Below the pieces are notes generated by a model that saw only the letters and a program-made list of their open reading frames with translations, had not been told where the DNA came from and did not search any database. Positions 23,931 to 33,300 of a stretch of 46,425 nucleotides of DNA are shown here, piece after piece. The translations under genes and the position numbers were made by a program. How positions within the stretch are numbered: the stretch's first letter is position 1; each line of letters begins with the position of its first letter. The stretch is from positions 1 through 46,425 of the forward strand of contig NZ_LT556051.1 in the NCBI RefSeq assembly GCF_900079775.1, in the 5' to 3' direction. This DNA is from Leyella lascolaii (lineage in GTDB: Bacteria > Bacteroidota > Bacteroidia > Bacteroidales > Bacteroidaceae).

Positions 23931-26048
23931 TCAGATGGCGTTTATTTCTCTGAGCAGGCGGTCGGCGTGTCCCCACTTGTCCATCATGAACAGCACGTAG
24001 CGTATGTCCACGCCTATGCAGCGTGCCAGACGGCTGTCGAAATGTATGTCGCTTGAGAGCGAGTCCCAGTTTCCGTCGAAGGCGAGACCTATGAGCTCGC
24101 CCCTTCCGTTGAACATCGGCGAGCCGCTGTTGCCTCCGGTTATGTCGTTGTTGGTGAGGAAGCAGAGCTGCATCTTGCCTGTTGTCTTGTCGGTGTACAT
24201 GCCGAAGTCCTTGCTCGAGAGCAGTTCCTTCATTATCGGTTCGGCTGCGTACTCGATGTTCTCATCAGCGCGGTCCATCTTCTCCACGATGCTTTCGGCA
24301 GTAGTGTAGTAGCCTGACGGTTTGCCGCCGAGCTCATATCCGCCCACCTGACCGTAGCTCAGGCGCATTGTGAAGTTGGCGTCGGAGTAGTGGGGAAGGT
24401 CTTGCTCCATGCGCAGTTTGGCTTCGCAGAGGTATCGTTCCTGCATTTCTATCTCGTCGCTCACCGGAACGAGCTTCTCGCGGAGTGCCGCCAGCGACTC
24501 GATAAGGCTTATTCCGTACTGCACTCCCGGGTCTTTCTTGTATGATTTCTTATTGAAGAAGATCTTCTCTCCCTTCTTCATGATTACTGATTTGGCGTAG
24601 AGGAAGTCCACGTATTTCCTGTAGTCGCCCTTGAACTTCTTGTTTATGGTCTTGTAGAAGTCGGGGAGCTCAGCCGGATCGACCTTTTCGGCGAAGTTCT
24701 TCAGCAGTGCCGCCATCACCTCCTTGTCCAAAGCCTCGTCCCATTCGTCGCTGTTGTCGGCGAATTCAACGTATTGTTTCTTCGGATTATCCTTCGGTCC
24801 TTTCACCTCCATGCCGTTTGAGAGCCTGAGAGCGCGTGTGGTGAACTCGCTTGTACGGGCGAAAGTCTCGCTCCAGAGAGTGAGAGTGCGCATCACGTCG
24901 AAGCGTTTCCGGTAGAGTTCAGCCATCTTGTCGAAGTCGAGTTTGCCCTTCAGCAGACCGGTCTGTTCCTGATACTGGCGTATGCGTTTCTCATATTCCT
25001 GTTTCTGGCTGATGATTCCGATGCTGTCGATGCATTTGTTCATGCCGATGGAATTCTTCCAGTAGTTGGAGCTTTGCGCGTATTTGGAGTCGTATTTTAT
25101 GCGCACTGCCTCGTCGGCACGCATGTGGCGGATCATTATGTCCTGCTTTATGCCTCTCACCTGGGCACGCGGAGCGTTCTGCGCGTCGCGCATCTCGTGT
25201 ATTCCGTAAGACGAGAGATAACGCTCGGTGGAGCCCGGATATCCCATGGTCATCGCAAAGTCGCCGTCCTTGTATCCGCTGAGCGACACCGGAGCCCAGT
25301 GTTCCGGATGGTAGGGCACGTTGTCCTTGGAGTACTCAGCCGGACCGTTGGTCTTCGGATCGGCATAGATGCGGAACACTGAAAAGTCGCATGTCTGGCG
25401 CGGCCACATCCAGTTGTCGGTCTCGCCTCCGTATTTTCCCATCGACTTAGGTATGGTGAAGACCAGCCGTAGGTCGGTGAAGTCGCGGTAGGTTGTGGCA
25501 TAATACCTGTTGCCCTCATAGAAAGGCTTTATCTCCAGACGCAGAGTGCTGTCGTTGGCTTTCACCTCTTTTGACATGGCATTCTCCAAAGAGTCGAGCA
25601 GTTGTTCCTGACTGCTGATGCTCATCTGCTGTATTCCGAAGCCGTTCACGTAGTCGGTGATGTCCTTCTGTTCCACCATGAAGCTCACGAACATGTTCTC
25701 ATTGGGCAGCTCTTCCTCATAGCTCTTGGCATAAAAACCGTTTAGCATGTAGTCGTGCTCCACAGTAGAGTGGCTGCGTATTGCCTCGAAGCCGCAGTGA
25801 TGGTTTGTGAACACCAGTCCGTCAGGCGACACAACGACGCCCGAACAGTATCCGGAGAAGTTCACAACTGCATTCTTTATGGCGTCACTGCTCGAATACA
25901 GGTTCTCGTAAGGCAGCGCGAAGCCATATCCCTGCATCTGTTCGAAGACAGGCTTTGGCAGGTCGAAAAGAGTCCACATGCCTTCGTCGGCGTGTGCGGC
26001 GGTTCCCGTAGCGAGTAGTGCCGTAAGTAATAATGTCTTGATTTTCAT
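23931..26048 (-). CDS. dpp7: S46-family dipeptidyl peptidase, DPP7 type
   Basis: The 705-residue protein has a signal peptide (KIKTLLLTALLATGTAAHA). It shows the S46 serine-protease catalytic residues: His84 in FTNHHCGF, Asp221 in CDFSVFRIY and Ser641 in ITGGNSGSPMF. These enzymes remove dipeptides from peptide N-termini in the periplasm of asaccharolytic Bacteroidales. The residue 18 positions after the catalytic Ser is Gly (AFDGNW). In characterised enzymes Gly here marks DPP7 (hydrophobic P1), while Arg marks the acidic-residue DPP11. Length is typical. I chose ATG 26048 so that the signal peptide is N-terminal; ATG 26096 would add 16 polar residues. It lies 69 bp after the flippase and may be read through from it. 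Confidence 0.9.
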   Translation of the reverse strand: MKIKTLLLTALLATGTAAHADEGMWTLFDLPKPVFEQMQGYGFALPYENLYSSSDAIKNAVVNFSGYCSGVVVSPDGLVFTNHHCGFEAIRSHSTVEHDYMLNGFYAKSYEEELPNENMFVSFMVEQKDITDYVNGFGIQQMSISSQEQLLDSLENAMSKEVKANDSTLRLEIKPFYEGNRYYATTYRDFTDLRLVFTIPKSMGKYGGETDNWMWPRQTCDFSVFRIYADPKTNGPAEYSKDNVPYHPEHWAPVSLSGYKDGDFAMTMGYPGSTERYLSSYGIHEMRDAQNAPRAQVRGIKQDIMIRHMRADEAVRIKYDSKYAQSSNYWKNSIGMNKCIDSIGIISQKQEYEKRIRQYQEQTGLLKGKLDFDKMAELYRKRFDVMRTLTLWSETFARTSEFTTRALRLSNGMEVKGPKDNPKKQYVEFADNSDEWDEALDKEVMAALLKNFAEKVDPAELPDFYKTINKKFKGDYRKYVDFLYAKSVIMKKGEKIFFNKKSYKKDPGVQYGISLIESLAALREKLVPVSDEIEMQERYLCEAKLRMEQDLPHYSDANFTMRLSYGQVGGYELGGKPSGYYTTAESIVEKMDRADENIEYAAEPIMKELLSSKDFGMYTDKTTGKMQLCFLTNNDITGGNSGSPMFNGRGELIGLAFDGNWDSLSSDIHFDSRLARCIGVDIRYVLFMMDKWGHADRLLREINAI

Positions 26049-26117
26049 AAATCCTTTGTTTGATGTTTTGTTTAATGTATTGTTTTCCGTTTTCATCTGT
26101 TCTTTCTGAAATGCTTG

Positions 26118-27620
26118 TCAGTTCTTTCTGAAATGCTTTCCTATGACGGGAAGGGAAGACAGCGGCATGTCGCGCTTCACTATCATAGCCGTGAAAAGCA
26201 GTATGAGCAGCGTGTTGACAGCCAGCGCGCCCCACACGGGAAGGGCTGAGTTGGCTTTTGTCATTGCGACGAACATCACCAGAGCCACGCCTGCGTAGAG
26301 CGTCATCTCCTTTACGGGATAGTCTATCGGATAGTGTTTCTGCCCGACAAAGTAGGAGAGCAGCATTGCCGTGGCGTATCCGGCGAACCCTCCCCATGCG
26401 CATGCCATGTAGCCGTAGTGCGGTACGAAGACGACGTTTACAAGTATGAGCACCATGCATCCGGCACCCGAGAACCACGCGCCCCAGATGGTCTTGTCGA
26501 TGAGCTTGTACCAGAACGACAGGTTGAAATACACTCCCATCATTATCTCGGCAGCCATCACGATGGGCACTACTTTCAGTCCGCTCCAGTAGTCGCGCCC
26601 TATGAGGTGGCGCAGGATGTCCATATAGCCCACGACGACGAGGAATGCCAGCAGGGTGAAGATGACGAAATACTTCATTGCCTTGGCATAGGTGGCGCGG
26701 TTGTCCTTGTCTTTCGACTTTCCGAAGACGAAGGGCTCGTAGGCGTAACGGAACGCCTGGGTTATCAATGCCATTATCATGGCTATCTTGCTTGCCGCAC
26801 CGTAGATGCCGAGCTGTGCGTGCGCGTCAGCGTTCTTGTATATGTACGGGAAGAGAATCTTGTCCGCTGTCTGGTTGAGAATGCCCGCGATGCCGAGCAC
26901 GAGTATCGGCCAGCTGTATGAAAGCATGCGCCGCAGCAGTGCGCGGTCGAGCACATAGCGGAAGCCCGTAAGCTCTTTCAGCAGGCAGAACATGAGTGCC
27001 GAGGAGCAGAAAAGGTTGATGTAGAACACGTAGCCCACACCCACCTCCGGACTGTATATCGCGCTCACCGGCGAGCCTTCGCCTCCGCCGACGTAGAGGG
27101 CGGGCAGAAGCAGGAAGAAAACGAGGTTGAGCGCGATGGTCAGCATGATGTTGAACAGCTTCAGTGCGGCGAACTTCACCGGGCGTTTCTTGTAGCGCAG
27201 GTATGCGAAGGGAATGCACTGGAAGGCGTCGAGAGCCACTGCGATAGCCATTACCCATACATACGACGGATGGTCGGCATAGCCCATGGCACCGGATATG
27301 GGTCCGATGAACGCCAGCACAGCCGCGACGAACAGCAGCGAGGTGAGTCCGACGGCTGTCAGAGTGGTGGAGTACACCTTCTGCGGGTTCTCCCCCTCCT
27401 TGTTGGCGAAGCGGAAGAAGGTAGTCTCCATTCCGTATGTGAGTATCACGAGCAGCAGTGCCGTGTATGCATACACGTTTGTTATGACACCGTATCCGCC
27501 GCTTGCCGCCGACAGCTTTGCCGTGTACAGCGGCACGAGCAGATAGTTGAGAAACCTTCCTACGATGCTGCTCAGCCCGTAGATGGCGGTGTCTTTTGCG
27601 AGAGAAGATAGTCCAGACAT
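26118..27620 (-). CDS. Polysaccharide/lipid-linked oligosaccharide flippase (Wzx/MATE-like)
   Basis: The 500-residue protein has 12-14 membrane helices. The N-terminus (SLAKDTAIYGLSSIVGRFLN) and GVITNVYAYTALLLVILTYG match Bacteroidetes lipopolysaccharide-biosynthesis flippases of the MOP superfamily, which move lipid-linked glycans across the inner membrane. No glycosyltransferases are nearby, so its glycan is unknown; this lone-gene context is usual for a conserved Bacteroidales copy. The 3' end carries a 22-bp tandem duplication (26099-26142) that spans the stop codon. No TAnnTTTG promoter is obvious upstream, where an 8-bp repeat array begins 10 bp before the start. Confidence 0.85.
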   Translation of the reverse strand: MSGLSSLAKDTAIYGLSSIVGRFLNYLLVPLYTAKLSAASGGYGVITNVYAYTALLLVILTYGMETTFFRFANKEGENPQKVYSTTLTAVGLTSLLFVAAVLAFIGPISGAMGYADHPSYVWVMAIAVALDAFQCIPFAYLRYKKRPVKFAALKLFNIMLTIALNLVFFLLLPALYVGGGEGSPVSAIYSPEVGVGYVFYINLFCSSALMFCLLKELTGFRYVLDRALLRRMLSYSWPILVLGIAGILNQTADKILFPYIYKNADAHAQLGIYGAASKIAMIMALITQAFRYAYEPFVFGKSKDKDNRATYAKAMKYFVIFTLLAFLVVVGYMDILRHLIGRDYWSGLKVVPIVMAAEIMMGVYFNLSFWYKLIDKTIWGAWFSGAGCMVLILVNVVFVPHYGYMACAWGGFAGYATAMLLSYFVGQKHYPIDYPVKEMTLYAGVALVMFVAMTKANSALPVWGALAVNTLLILLFTAMIVKRDMPLSSLPVIGKHFRKN

Positions 27621-27629
27621 AGTTTAAAT

Positions 27630-27677
27630 GTGAGAAAGTGAGGATGTGGGAGAGTGAGACGGTGAATCGGTGAGACG
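27630..27677 (+). repeat. 8-bp repeat array, left of the four-helix-bundle gene
   Basis: Six consecutive 8-bp units: GTGAGAAA, GTGAGGAT, GTGGGAGA, GTGAGACG, GTGAATCG, GTGAGACG. It reads inward (towards the gene) on the plus strand, opposite to the array at 28090-28137. Confidence 0.8.
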
Positions 27678-27689
27678 CACCTGTGACGT

Positions 27690-28052
27690 CTACTCACCCC
27701 TCTCTTTCAGCTTTTTTATTATGTTTATTAATGTTCCTATTATGATATTCAAGTCGTTTGACAGTGATTCAAACTGCTTTACGTCAATTGTGCCTGATTC
27801 GTTAAGCAGTTCCAGCCAATACATTGTCTCATCGGCTTCTTTCAAAGCGATGCTTAACTTGTTTATATAATCCGCTGTGCTCTGAGCGTTACGGCTCTCG
27901 GCGATATTCGCTCCGATGCTTGTTCCGGAACGGTATACCTGCTTTGACATGATTTGCTCATGCTTTTCCTCAAGCAGGTATTTATATAATTTAATGACCC
28001 TAAGTGCAAAATTCTTACTCAACAAGGATATCGTATTCCTCTGATATGTCAT
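27690..28052 (-). CDS. Four-helix-bundle protein (23S rRNA intervening-sequence/Avd-like family)
   Basis: The 120-residue cytoplasmic protein is entirely helical. It carries the family's landmarks: FALRVIKLYKYLLEE, VYRSGTSIGANIAES and ALKEADETMYWLELL. Related proteins are encoded in intervening sequences of 23S rRNA genes and, as Avd, in diversity-generating retroelements, where Avd binds the reverse transcriptase. Stand-alone copies are widespread in Bacteroidetes and their role is unknown. No reverse transcriptase, template repeat or rRNA is in this window. The gene is lower in GC than its neighbours and sits alone between two inverted six-unit 8-bp repeat arrays, which suggests an inserted cassette. 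Confidence 0.85.
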   Translation of the reverse strand: MTYQRNTISLLSKNFALRVIKLYKYLLEEKHEQIMSKQVYRSGTSIGANIAESRNAQSTADYINKLSIALKEADETMYWLELLNESGTIDVKQFESLSNDLNIIIGTLINIIKKLKERGE

Positions 28053-28089
28053 AAACGAATTATTATTTTAGCCCATTTCCATATCCCAG

Positions 28090-28137
28090 TTCCCATATTC
28101 CATACATCTCATTTTCCTACCTTCTCACCTTCCCACC
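28090..28137 (-). repeat. 8-bp repeat array, right of the four-helix-bundle gene
   Basis: Six units read on the minus strand as GGTGGGAA, GGTGAGAA, GGTAGGAA, AATGAGAT, GTATGGAA, TATGGGAA. It is the same length (48 bp) as the left array and in inverted orientation. It ends 2 bp from the SpmA/B-like gene. Confidence 0.8.
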
Positions 28138-28138
28138 T

Positions 28139-29368
28139 TTAAAAGAACATATAGCACACCGCTATCGCCGCCGCTATTCCGGCGAGGTCGGCGAGCAGTC
28201 CGCATGCCACGGCATGTCGGGTGTAGCGTATGCCCACGCTGCCGAAGTACACTGCGAGGATGTAGAAGGTGGTGTCGGTGGAGCCTTGGAACACGCAGCT
28301 GAGGCGTCCTACGAACGAGTCGGCTCCGTAGGTAGCCATGGCGTCGACCATCATGCCGCGTGCCCCGCTGCCCGAGAGCGGTTTCATGATTGCCGTGGGC
28401 AGCGCGCCCACAAAGTCGGAGTTGCCCCCGCATGCCTCCACTGTCCATCTCACGCCGTCTATGAGAGCGTCCATCGCCCCCGAGGCTCGGAACACCCCGA
28501 TGGCTACGAGCATGGCTATGAGATACGGAATGATGCGTACGGCGGTGGCGAATCCGTCCTTCGCGCCTTCGATGAACGCGTCGTACACATTCACTTTCTT
28601 CCTCACGCCAGCCAGTATGAACATGATGATGATGAGAAACAGCAGTATGTTGGCTGCCGACGTGCTCACGACGCTCATCGTGGTCTTGTCCATGCTGCCG
28701 AATCCCCATATTATCGCCGCCGCAGCCGCGCACATTCCCCCGAGCGTGAGCACCATGGTGCGGTTTATGAGATTGATGCGCTGGTATATGGATGTGGCTA
28801 TGATGCCAGCCATTGTAGAGCAGAACGTGGCGAGCAGGAGAGGCACGAACACGTCGGTGGGCTGTTCCGCGCCCATCTGCGCGCGGTATACCATGATGGA
28901 GACGGGGATGATGGTGAGTCCCGAAGTGTTGAGCACGAGAAACATTATCATAGGGTCGGTGGCGGTGTCCTTGCGCGGGTTGAGCGTCTGGAGCTGTTCC
29001 ATGGCTTTCAGTCCGAGCGGAGTGGCGGCGTTGTCGAGCCCGAGCATGTTCGCGGCTATGTTCATGAAGATGGACCCTGTTGCCGGATGACCCTTGGGAA
29101 TGCCGGGAAACAGTCGCGTGAACACGGGCGAGAGCACCCGCGCCAGAGCGTTTACCACGCCGCCGCGCTCGCCTATCTTCATTATGCCGAGCCACAGCGA
29201 CAGCACTCCGGTGAGCCCTATCGATATCTCGAACGCCGTTTTCGCAGTATCGAAAGTGGAATTCATTATTGCGGGGAAAACCTCAGTGTCGCCCATAAAC
29301 AGCAGCCGCACCACGGCGACGGCAAAGGCAATGACGAAGAATGCTATCCAGATGTAGTTGAGAACCAT
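28139..29368 (-). CDS. SpmA/SpmB-like nucleoside-recognition (Gate) domain membrane protein
   Basis: The 409-residue inner-membrane protein has about ten hydrophobic segments and two Gate-domain halves. The first half (NSTFDTAKTAFEISIGLTG, then MNIAANMLGLDNAATPLGL) resembles SpmA. The second (PYLIAMLVAIGVFRASGAMD, SGSGARGMMVDAMATYGADS, VFQGSTDTTFYILAVYFGS) resembles SpmB. In Firmicutes these are two spore-maturation proteins; in Bacteroidetes the fused form is common and not related to sporulation. A transport role is likely but the substrate is unknown. I chose ATG 29368 (MVLNYIWIAFFVIAF); the 80 codons before it are polar, unlike a membrane protein N-terminus, and include the promoter. Confidence 0.85.
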   Translation of the reverse strand: MVLNYIWIAFFVIAFAVAVVRLLFMGDTEVFPAIMNSTFDTAKTAFEISIGLTGVLSLWLGIMKIGERGGVVNALARVLSPVFTRLFPGIPKGHPATGSIFMNIAANMLGLDNAATPLGLKAMEQLQTLNPRKDTATDPMIMFLVLNTSGLTIIPVSIMVYRAQMGAEQPTDVFVPLLLATFCSTMAGIIATSIYQRINLINRTMVLTLGGMCAAAAAIIWGFGSMDKTTMSVVSTSAANILLFLIIIMFILAGVRKKVNVYDAFIEGAKDGFATAVRIIPYLIAMLVAIGVFRASGAMDALIDGVRWTVEACGGNSDFVGALPTAIMKPLSGSGARGMMVDAMATYGADSFVGRLSCVFQGSTDTTFYILAVYFGSVGIRYTRHAVACGLLADLAGIAAAIAVCYMFF

Positions 29369-29475
29369 TTGGTGTGAGTATGTGTGGTTTGTCGGGTTGC
29401 GGCATGCCTTTGTGATGCCGGCACGGCATGCACGGCTCATTCGTATGGCGGGCGTGTGCATGCGCTTGCAGAATG

Positions 29476-29483
29476 CAAATTTA
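29476..29483 (-). promoter_or_regulatory. Promoter -7 box of the SpmA/B-like gene
   Basis: TAAATTTG on the minus strand, about 108 bp upstream of ATG 29368. Confidence 0.45.
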
Positions 29484-29779
29484 TCAATAAGTTTGCAAAC
29501 AACGAAATAAATCGTGCTGATAATCTGATTTTCAGCGGTTTTTACGCTTTCCGGATGTCTGCGGAGGTTTGTCCGCGGTGCGGGATGGTGTGTGCTGACC
29601 GGTGGCATGCGGCTTGCTGTGTCGGCTTTTTATGTATATTTATGCATGATACGGCGCGTGGCGAGAGGGGACAAAGCAGGTACGCTGCGTGGATGCCGCC
29701 GCTCCCGGAACATGTCGGAATGCGTCCTGCGCAGGCATAATGCGCAGGCTGATTCTCCTGTTTTTCGTTTCAGGAGCGC

Positions 29780-29977
29780 GACGGACACTTTTTTCTCGTG
29801 CGGAAAAGCCTTTTCGGGTGCGCCGGAGAGCCTTTTCGGTGGTGCGGAAAAGCCTCTTCCGCACGATGAAAGAGCCCGTTCGGCAGAGCCGCAAAAACGC
29901 CCTTGCTGTCTGTGAAACGCCAACCTGCTGTATGCCAGAGCTTTGCGCGGCTGCCTGAAAATCCCGTTTTTTGCGTC
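29780..29977 (+). repeat. 22-bp tandem array D (nine units)
   Basis: Units start at 29780, 29802, 29824, 29846, 29868, 29890, 29912, 29934 and 29956. The four central ones (29802-29889) are well preserved, for example GGAAAAGCCTCTTCCG at 29846; the outer ones decay but keep phase. It lies between divergent genes. Bases 29500-29780 and 29980-30080 show no gene or RNA I can support. Confidence 0.85.
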
Positions 29978-30084
29978 CTCGTGTCCTTTTCCGCGTCGCG
30001 TGACGGTTTTTTCTGTCTCTCATACGCATTATTATGCACTGTCGTGACTGTTTCCGGATAATTATGCAAAAGGCGAAAAAACCG

Positions 30085-30124
30085 CCTTGAAGACTAAAAA
30101 TAGAACTAAATTCAAGGTTTTAAC
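30085..30124 (+). terminator. Weak terminator-like hairpin
   Basis: CCTTGAA (30085-30091) pairs with TTCAAGG (30111-30117) and is followed by TTTTAAC. No gene ends just upstream, so its role is unclear. Confidence 0.3.
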
Positions 30125-30207
30125 ATCTTTTCACTAAAAATTTTTTACCAAATCTTTCCGAAGTTGTTACATCATTATCAGGGGTATTGTGCGATCACGT
30201 TAAGGCA

Positions 30208-30296
30208 GCCGTCCGGAGCGTCATTACAGATGCCTGCGGGCGGACCCGTAAGAGAGGCGTACGCTCCGTTGCCCGGAAGCGGGTCGGCATGGACAT
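30208..30296 (+). other. Possible structured leader RNA (three-way junction)
   Basis: A GC-rich island in AT-rich surroundings, about 85-170 bp before the GLUG gene. Pairings: GTCC 30211-30214 with GGAC 30291-30294; GGAGCGT 30215-30221 with ACGCTCC 30261-30267; ATGCCT 30230-30235 with AGGCGT 30255-30260; CGGG 30237-30240 with CCCG 30245-30248; CCCG 30272-30275 with CGGG 30280-30283 closing a GAAG loop. Together they make a two-arm structure on a short base stem. I match it to no known riboswitch, and no consensus promoter is visible upstream, so transcription is unproven. Confidence 0.35.
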
Positions 30297-30380
30297 AACC
30301 CGGATATGACACATTAATATATATAGTACTATTGCCAGTTACTTGGAATTTATATACAACCAACTTAAAAACCTGTAATT

Positions 30381-33300
30381 ATGGGAAAATCTGACATTCT
30401 TAAAAAGTATTCAGCTCTCAGTCTGATGTTTGCTGTCTCGCTTTCGGCATGGTCGCAGACCAGTATCACCGATGAGGCGGGACTGAAGGCAATCGCAAAC
30501 GATCTGGGAGGCAGTTATGTCCTTGCAAACGACATCAGTCTTAGCGGGGAATGGTTGCCGGTTGGAACGGAGAAAGAGCCGTTCACCGGAACGCTCGACG
30601 GTGCGGGCCACACCATAAAGGGGCTGAGCATCACGTCGGGTGAGGACAATGTGGGTTTCTTCGGGTTCACCGAGGGTGCCACCATCAGCAACGTGCGCTT
30701 CACAGACGCTAAGGTGAAGGGCAACAAGCAGGTGGGTATTCTCGCCGGACAAGCCATCAATACCACTATCTACGCTGTGTTCACAGCCGGCTATCTCACG
30801 GGTTATGACCATGTGGGCGGCATCGTGGGCGACGCCCGCGGCAACGCAAGCATGGACGAGATGACCTACATCACCAACTGTATGTCCACCGCAGGCGCGT
30901 TCAGCACCACATTTCAGGCGGGCGGCATAGCAGGATGGACCAACGCGGGAGTGTTCACCAACAACCTCGTGATCGGTTCTGCCACAGCCGCATCGGGCGG
31001 TGCTGGCGGTGTGTGCGGTATGCTCGACAACGACGGTATAGCCAGCTTCACGGGCAACGTCTCGGGTGCGGCTTTCCTTACCGGTGCCAACAACCGCGTG
31101 CATGCCATCAACGCATGGAAGAACGGAGCCAACTGTGTGTACGGAGACCAGAGCGACAACCTCTCGTCCACATCTACGGTGTACACCGTGGGCGGTGCTG
31201 TCGTTTCGTATGACCAGCTCGCCGACGACGCCAACAACGAGGGTATACAGGGTACGGCGGTTAGCGACGCCGACCTGCGCACAGCCTCCACATACCAGAA
31301 CATCGGCTTCGACGCATCTGTGTGGAATCTCTCCACAGGTGCCTATCCGGTGCTTTCCGGCATGACATTGCCGATAGACGGCGACGCCATAAGCATGACC
31401 GACCTGCCCGGACGCTGCGTCATCACACAGTCGGTAGACCTCGCTCCGGTGTCTGCATTGGGTCGCGAGGTGAGCATCACAAGCTCCAATCCGGCAGCTG
31501 TTGAGGTGAGCGGCACCACGCTCAACTTCGTCGCGCTGGGCAAGTCTACCGTTACATTGTCTACACAGGGCGACGCTTTCTGCAGTGGAAAGACCGTCAC
31601 GCTCGACATCACAGTGACCGACATCAACTATGCGATAACAACTCCGGAGGACCTCATGAACATGAGCTACAACCTCGCGGGCGACTTCACGCTCGAGAAT
31701 GATATCGACATGACCGGCTACGACTGGAAACCGGTTGGCGAGTTCACCGGAACGTTCGACGGAAAGGGTCATTTCGTGAAGAACATATCGTTCAACAACG
31801 CCGATCAGGGTGAGGTCGCAATATTCTCGACAACAAGAAACGCACAGATAAGAAACCTCGGAGTGATGAACGCCAACTTCGTGGGCAACGCCAATGTAGC
31901 GGCTATCGTGGGACGCGCTTACGGTGGTGTGATTGAGAACTGTGCCGTTCTGGGCTCTTACATAGAGGGACGCGACCACGTGGCAAGCATCGCGGGCGAC
32001 GTGAACAAGAACGATGCCGACGAGGGAGCCATAGTACGCAACTGTCTGTCTGACTCCCGCATAAGCTCACGCAGCTATCAGGCAGGAGGTATGGTGGGCA
32101 CAATCGTCACCGGAACAGTGGAGAAATGTCTCTTCTCAGGAACGGTGGACTGCCCCGGAAGCAACGCCACCGGTATGGTGTCGCTCATCGACGACGACAC
32201 TCTTCCGTCATACATACAGAACAACATGATCGCTCCGTCACACCTCTACGGCAATGTGTCGCGCGTCGTTGCTACTGCCGGGCGTACCGTGAACCTTTCC
32301 AACAACTACGCTCTTGAGTCAATCTTCTGCGGCTCTACAGCCTCAAACGCAGGTCCGATGGAGAACATGAACGACGCAATCAGCGTACACGGAGCAAACG
32401 TATCTGCCGCCGACGCAAGGTCGCAGAGCTTCTACGAGAGCACTCTGGGATGGGATTTCCAGAACACATGGAAGTTCCTCGAGGGTGCCGAAGGCAAGAT
32501 GTATCCTGTCCTGAAGTGGATGAACGCTCCGCTTCCTTCTGTCATCTACGACATGCCTCAGAACAAGTCGATACTCTATGTAAGCGGAATGGAGTTCATC
32601 GACCTGGCTTGCATACACGGCTCTTTGGGTCAGACTCTTGACATACAGATAGTAAAGGGCGGCGACATAGCATGCATCTATCAGGACGACCTCTATGCAG
32701 GCGACGAGAACGCACAGTTCGTCGGACGCGGCGATGTGGTATTGAAGGTTACTCCTACTGCCGACGTGGCAGACAAACTGACTATGTCCGGCAGCGACTC
32801 CTTCTCTGTATACATCGGCAGGGAGGGCGACCTCACCCCGATATCGACGGCTCAGGAGTTCATCGACATCAACAAGAACCTCGCCGGCGACTATGAGCTC
32901 ACTCAGGACATCGACCTCACCGGCGTCAGCTTCCCGGGCATCGGAGTAAGCGGCGAGTCGTTCACAGGCTCTATCAACGGTAACGGACATAAGGTGATAG
33001 GTGCGCGCGTAAGCTTCGCAAGCGGCTCAGACCTCGGTATCTTCGGCAAGACCAACGGCGCCAAGTTCAGCAACATAGCTTTCGTCGACTTCGTTGTGTC
33101 GGCTTCGGATTGCAACCATGTGGGTCTCATAGGCTCTGCCTCAACCACCACATTCGAGAATGTGGCTGTAGTGGGAACAGTTACCGGTAGCGACCACGTG
33201 GCTATACTCGCCGGTGACGGCAGTGGCTGCACGGTGACAAACTGCTATGTCGACGGTACGGTTACAGGAGGAAGCCAGGTGGGCGGATTCTTCGGATGTA

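Noticed and set aside
26099..26142. 22-bp duplication at the flippase 3' end as a regulatory site
   Set aside because: Only two copies spanning the stop codon; more likely a plain tandem duplication. It is counted only as spacing evidence.
27690..28052. Diversity-generating retroelement, suggested by the Avd-like four-helix bundle
   Set aside because: No reverse transcriptase and no template/variable repeat pair is present in the window.
30178..30363. Small 61-codon frame on the minus strand (NVSYPGYVHADPLPGNG)
   Set aside because: It begins only with TTG, has no promoter, and overlaps the structured GC-rich island; I cannot support it as a gene, though it looks less random than most shadows.
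30411..31979. 522-codon open frame on the minus strand
   Set aside because: Shadow of the GLUG gene; Cys/His/Val-rich translation typical of antisense reading in GC-rich codons.
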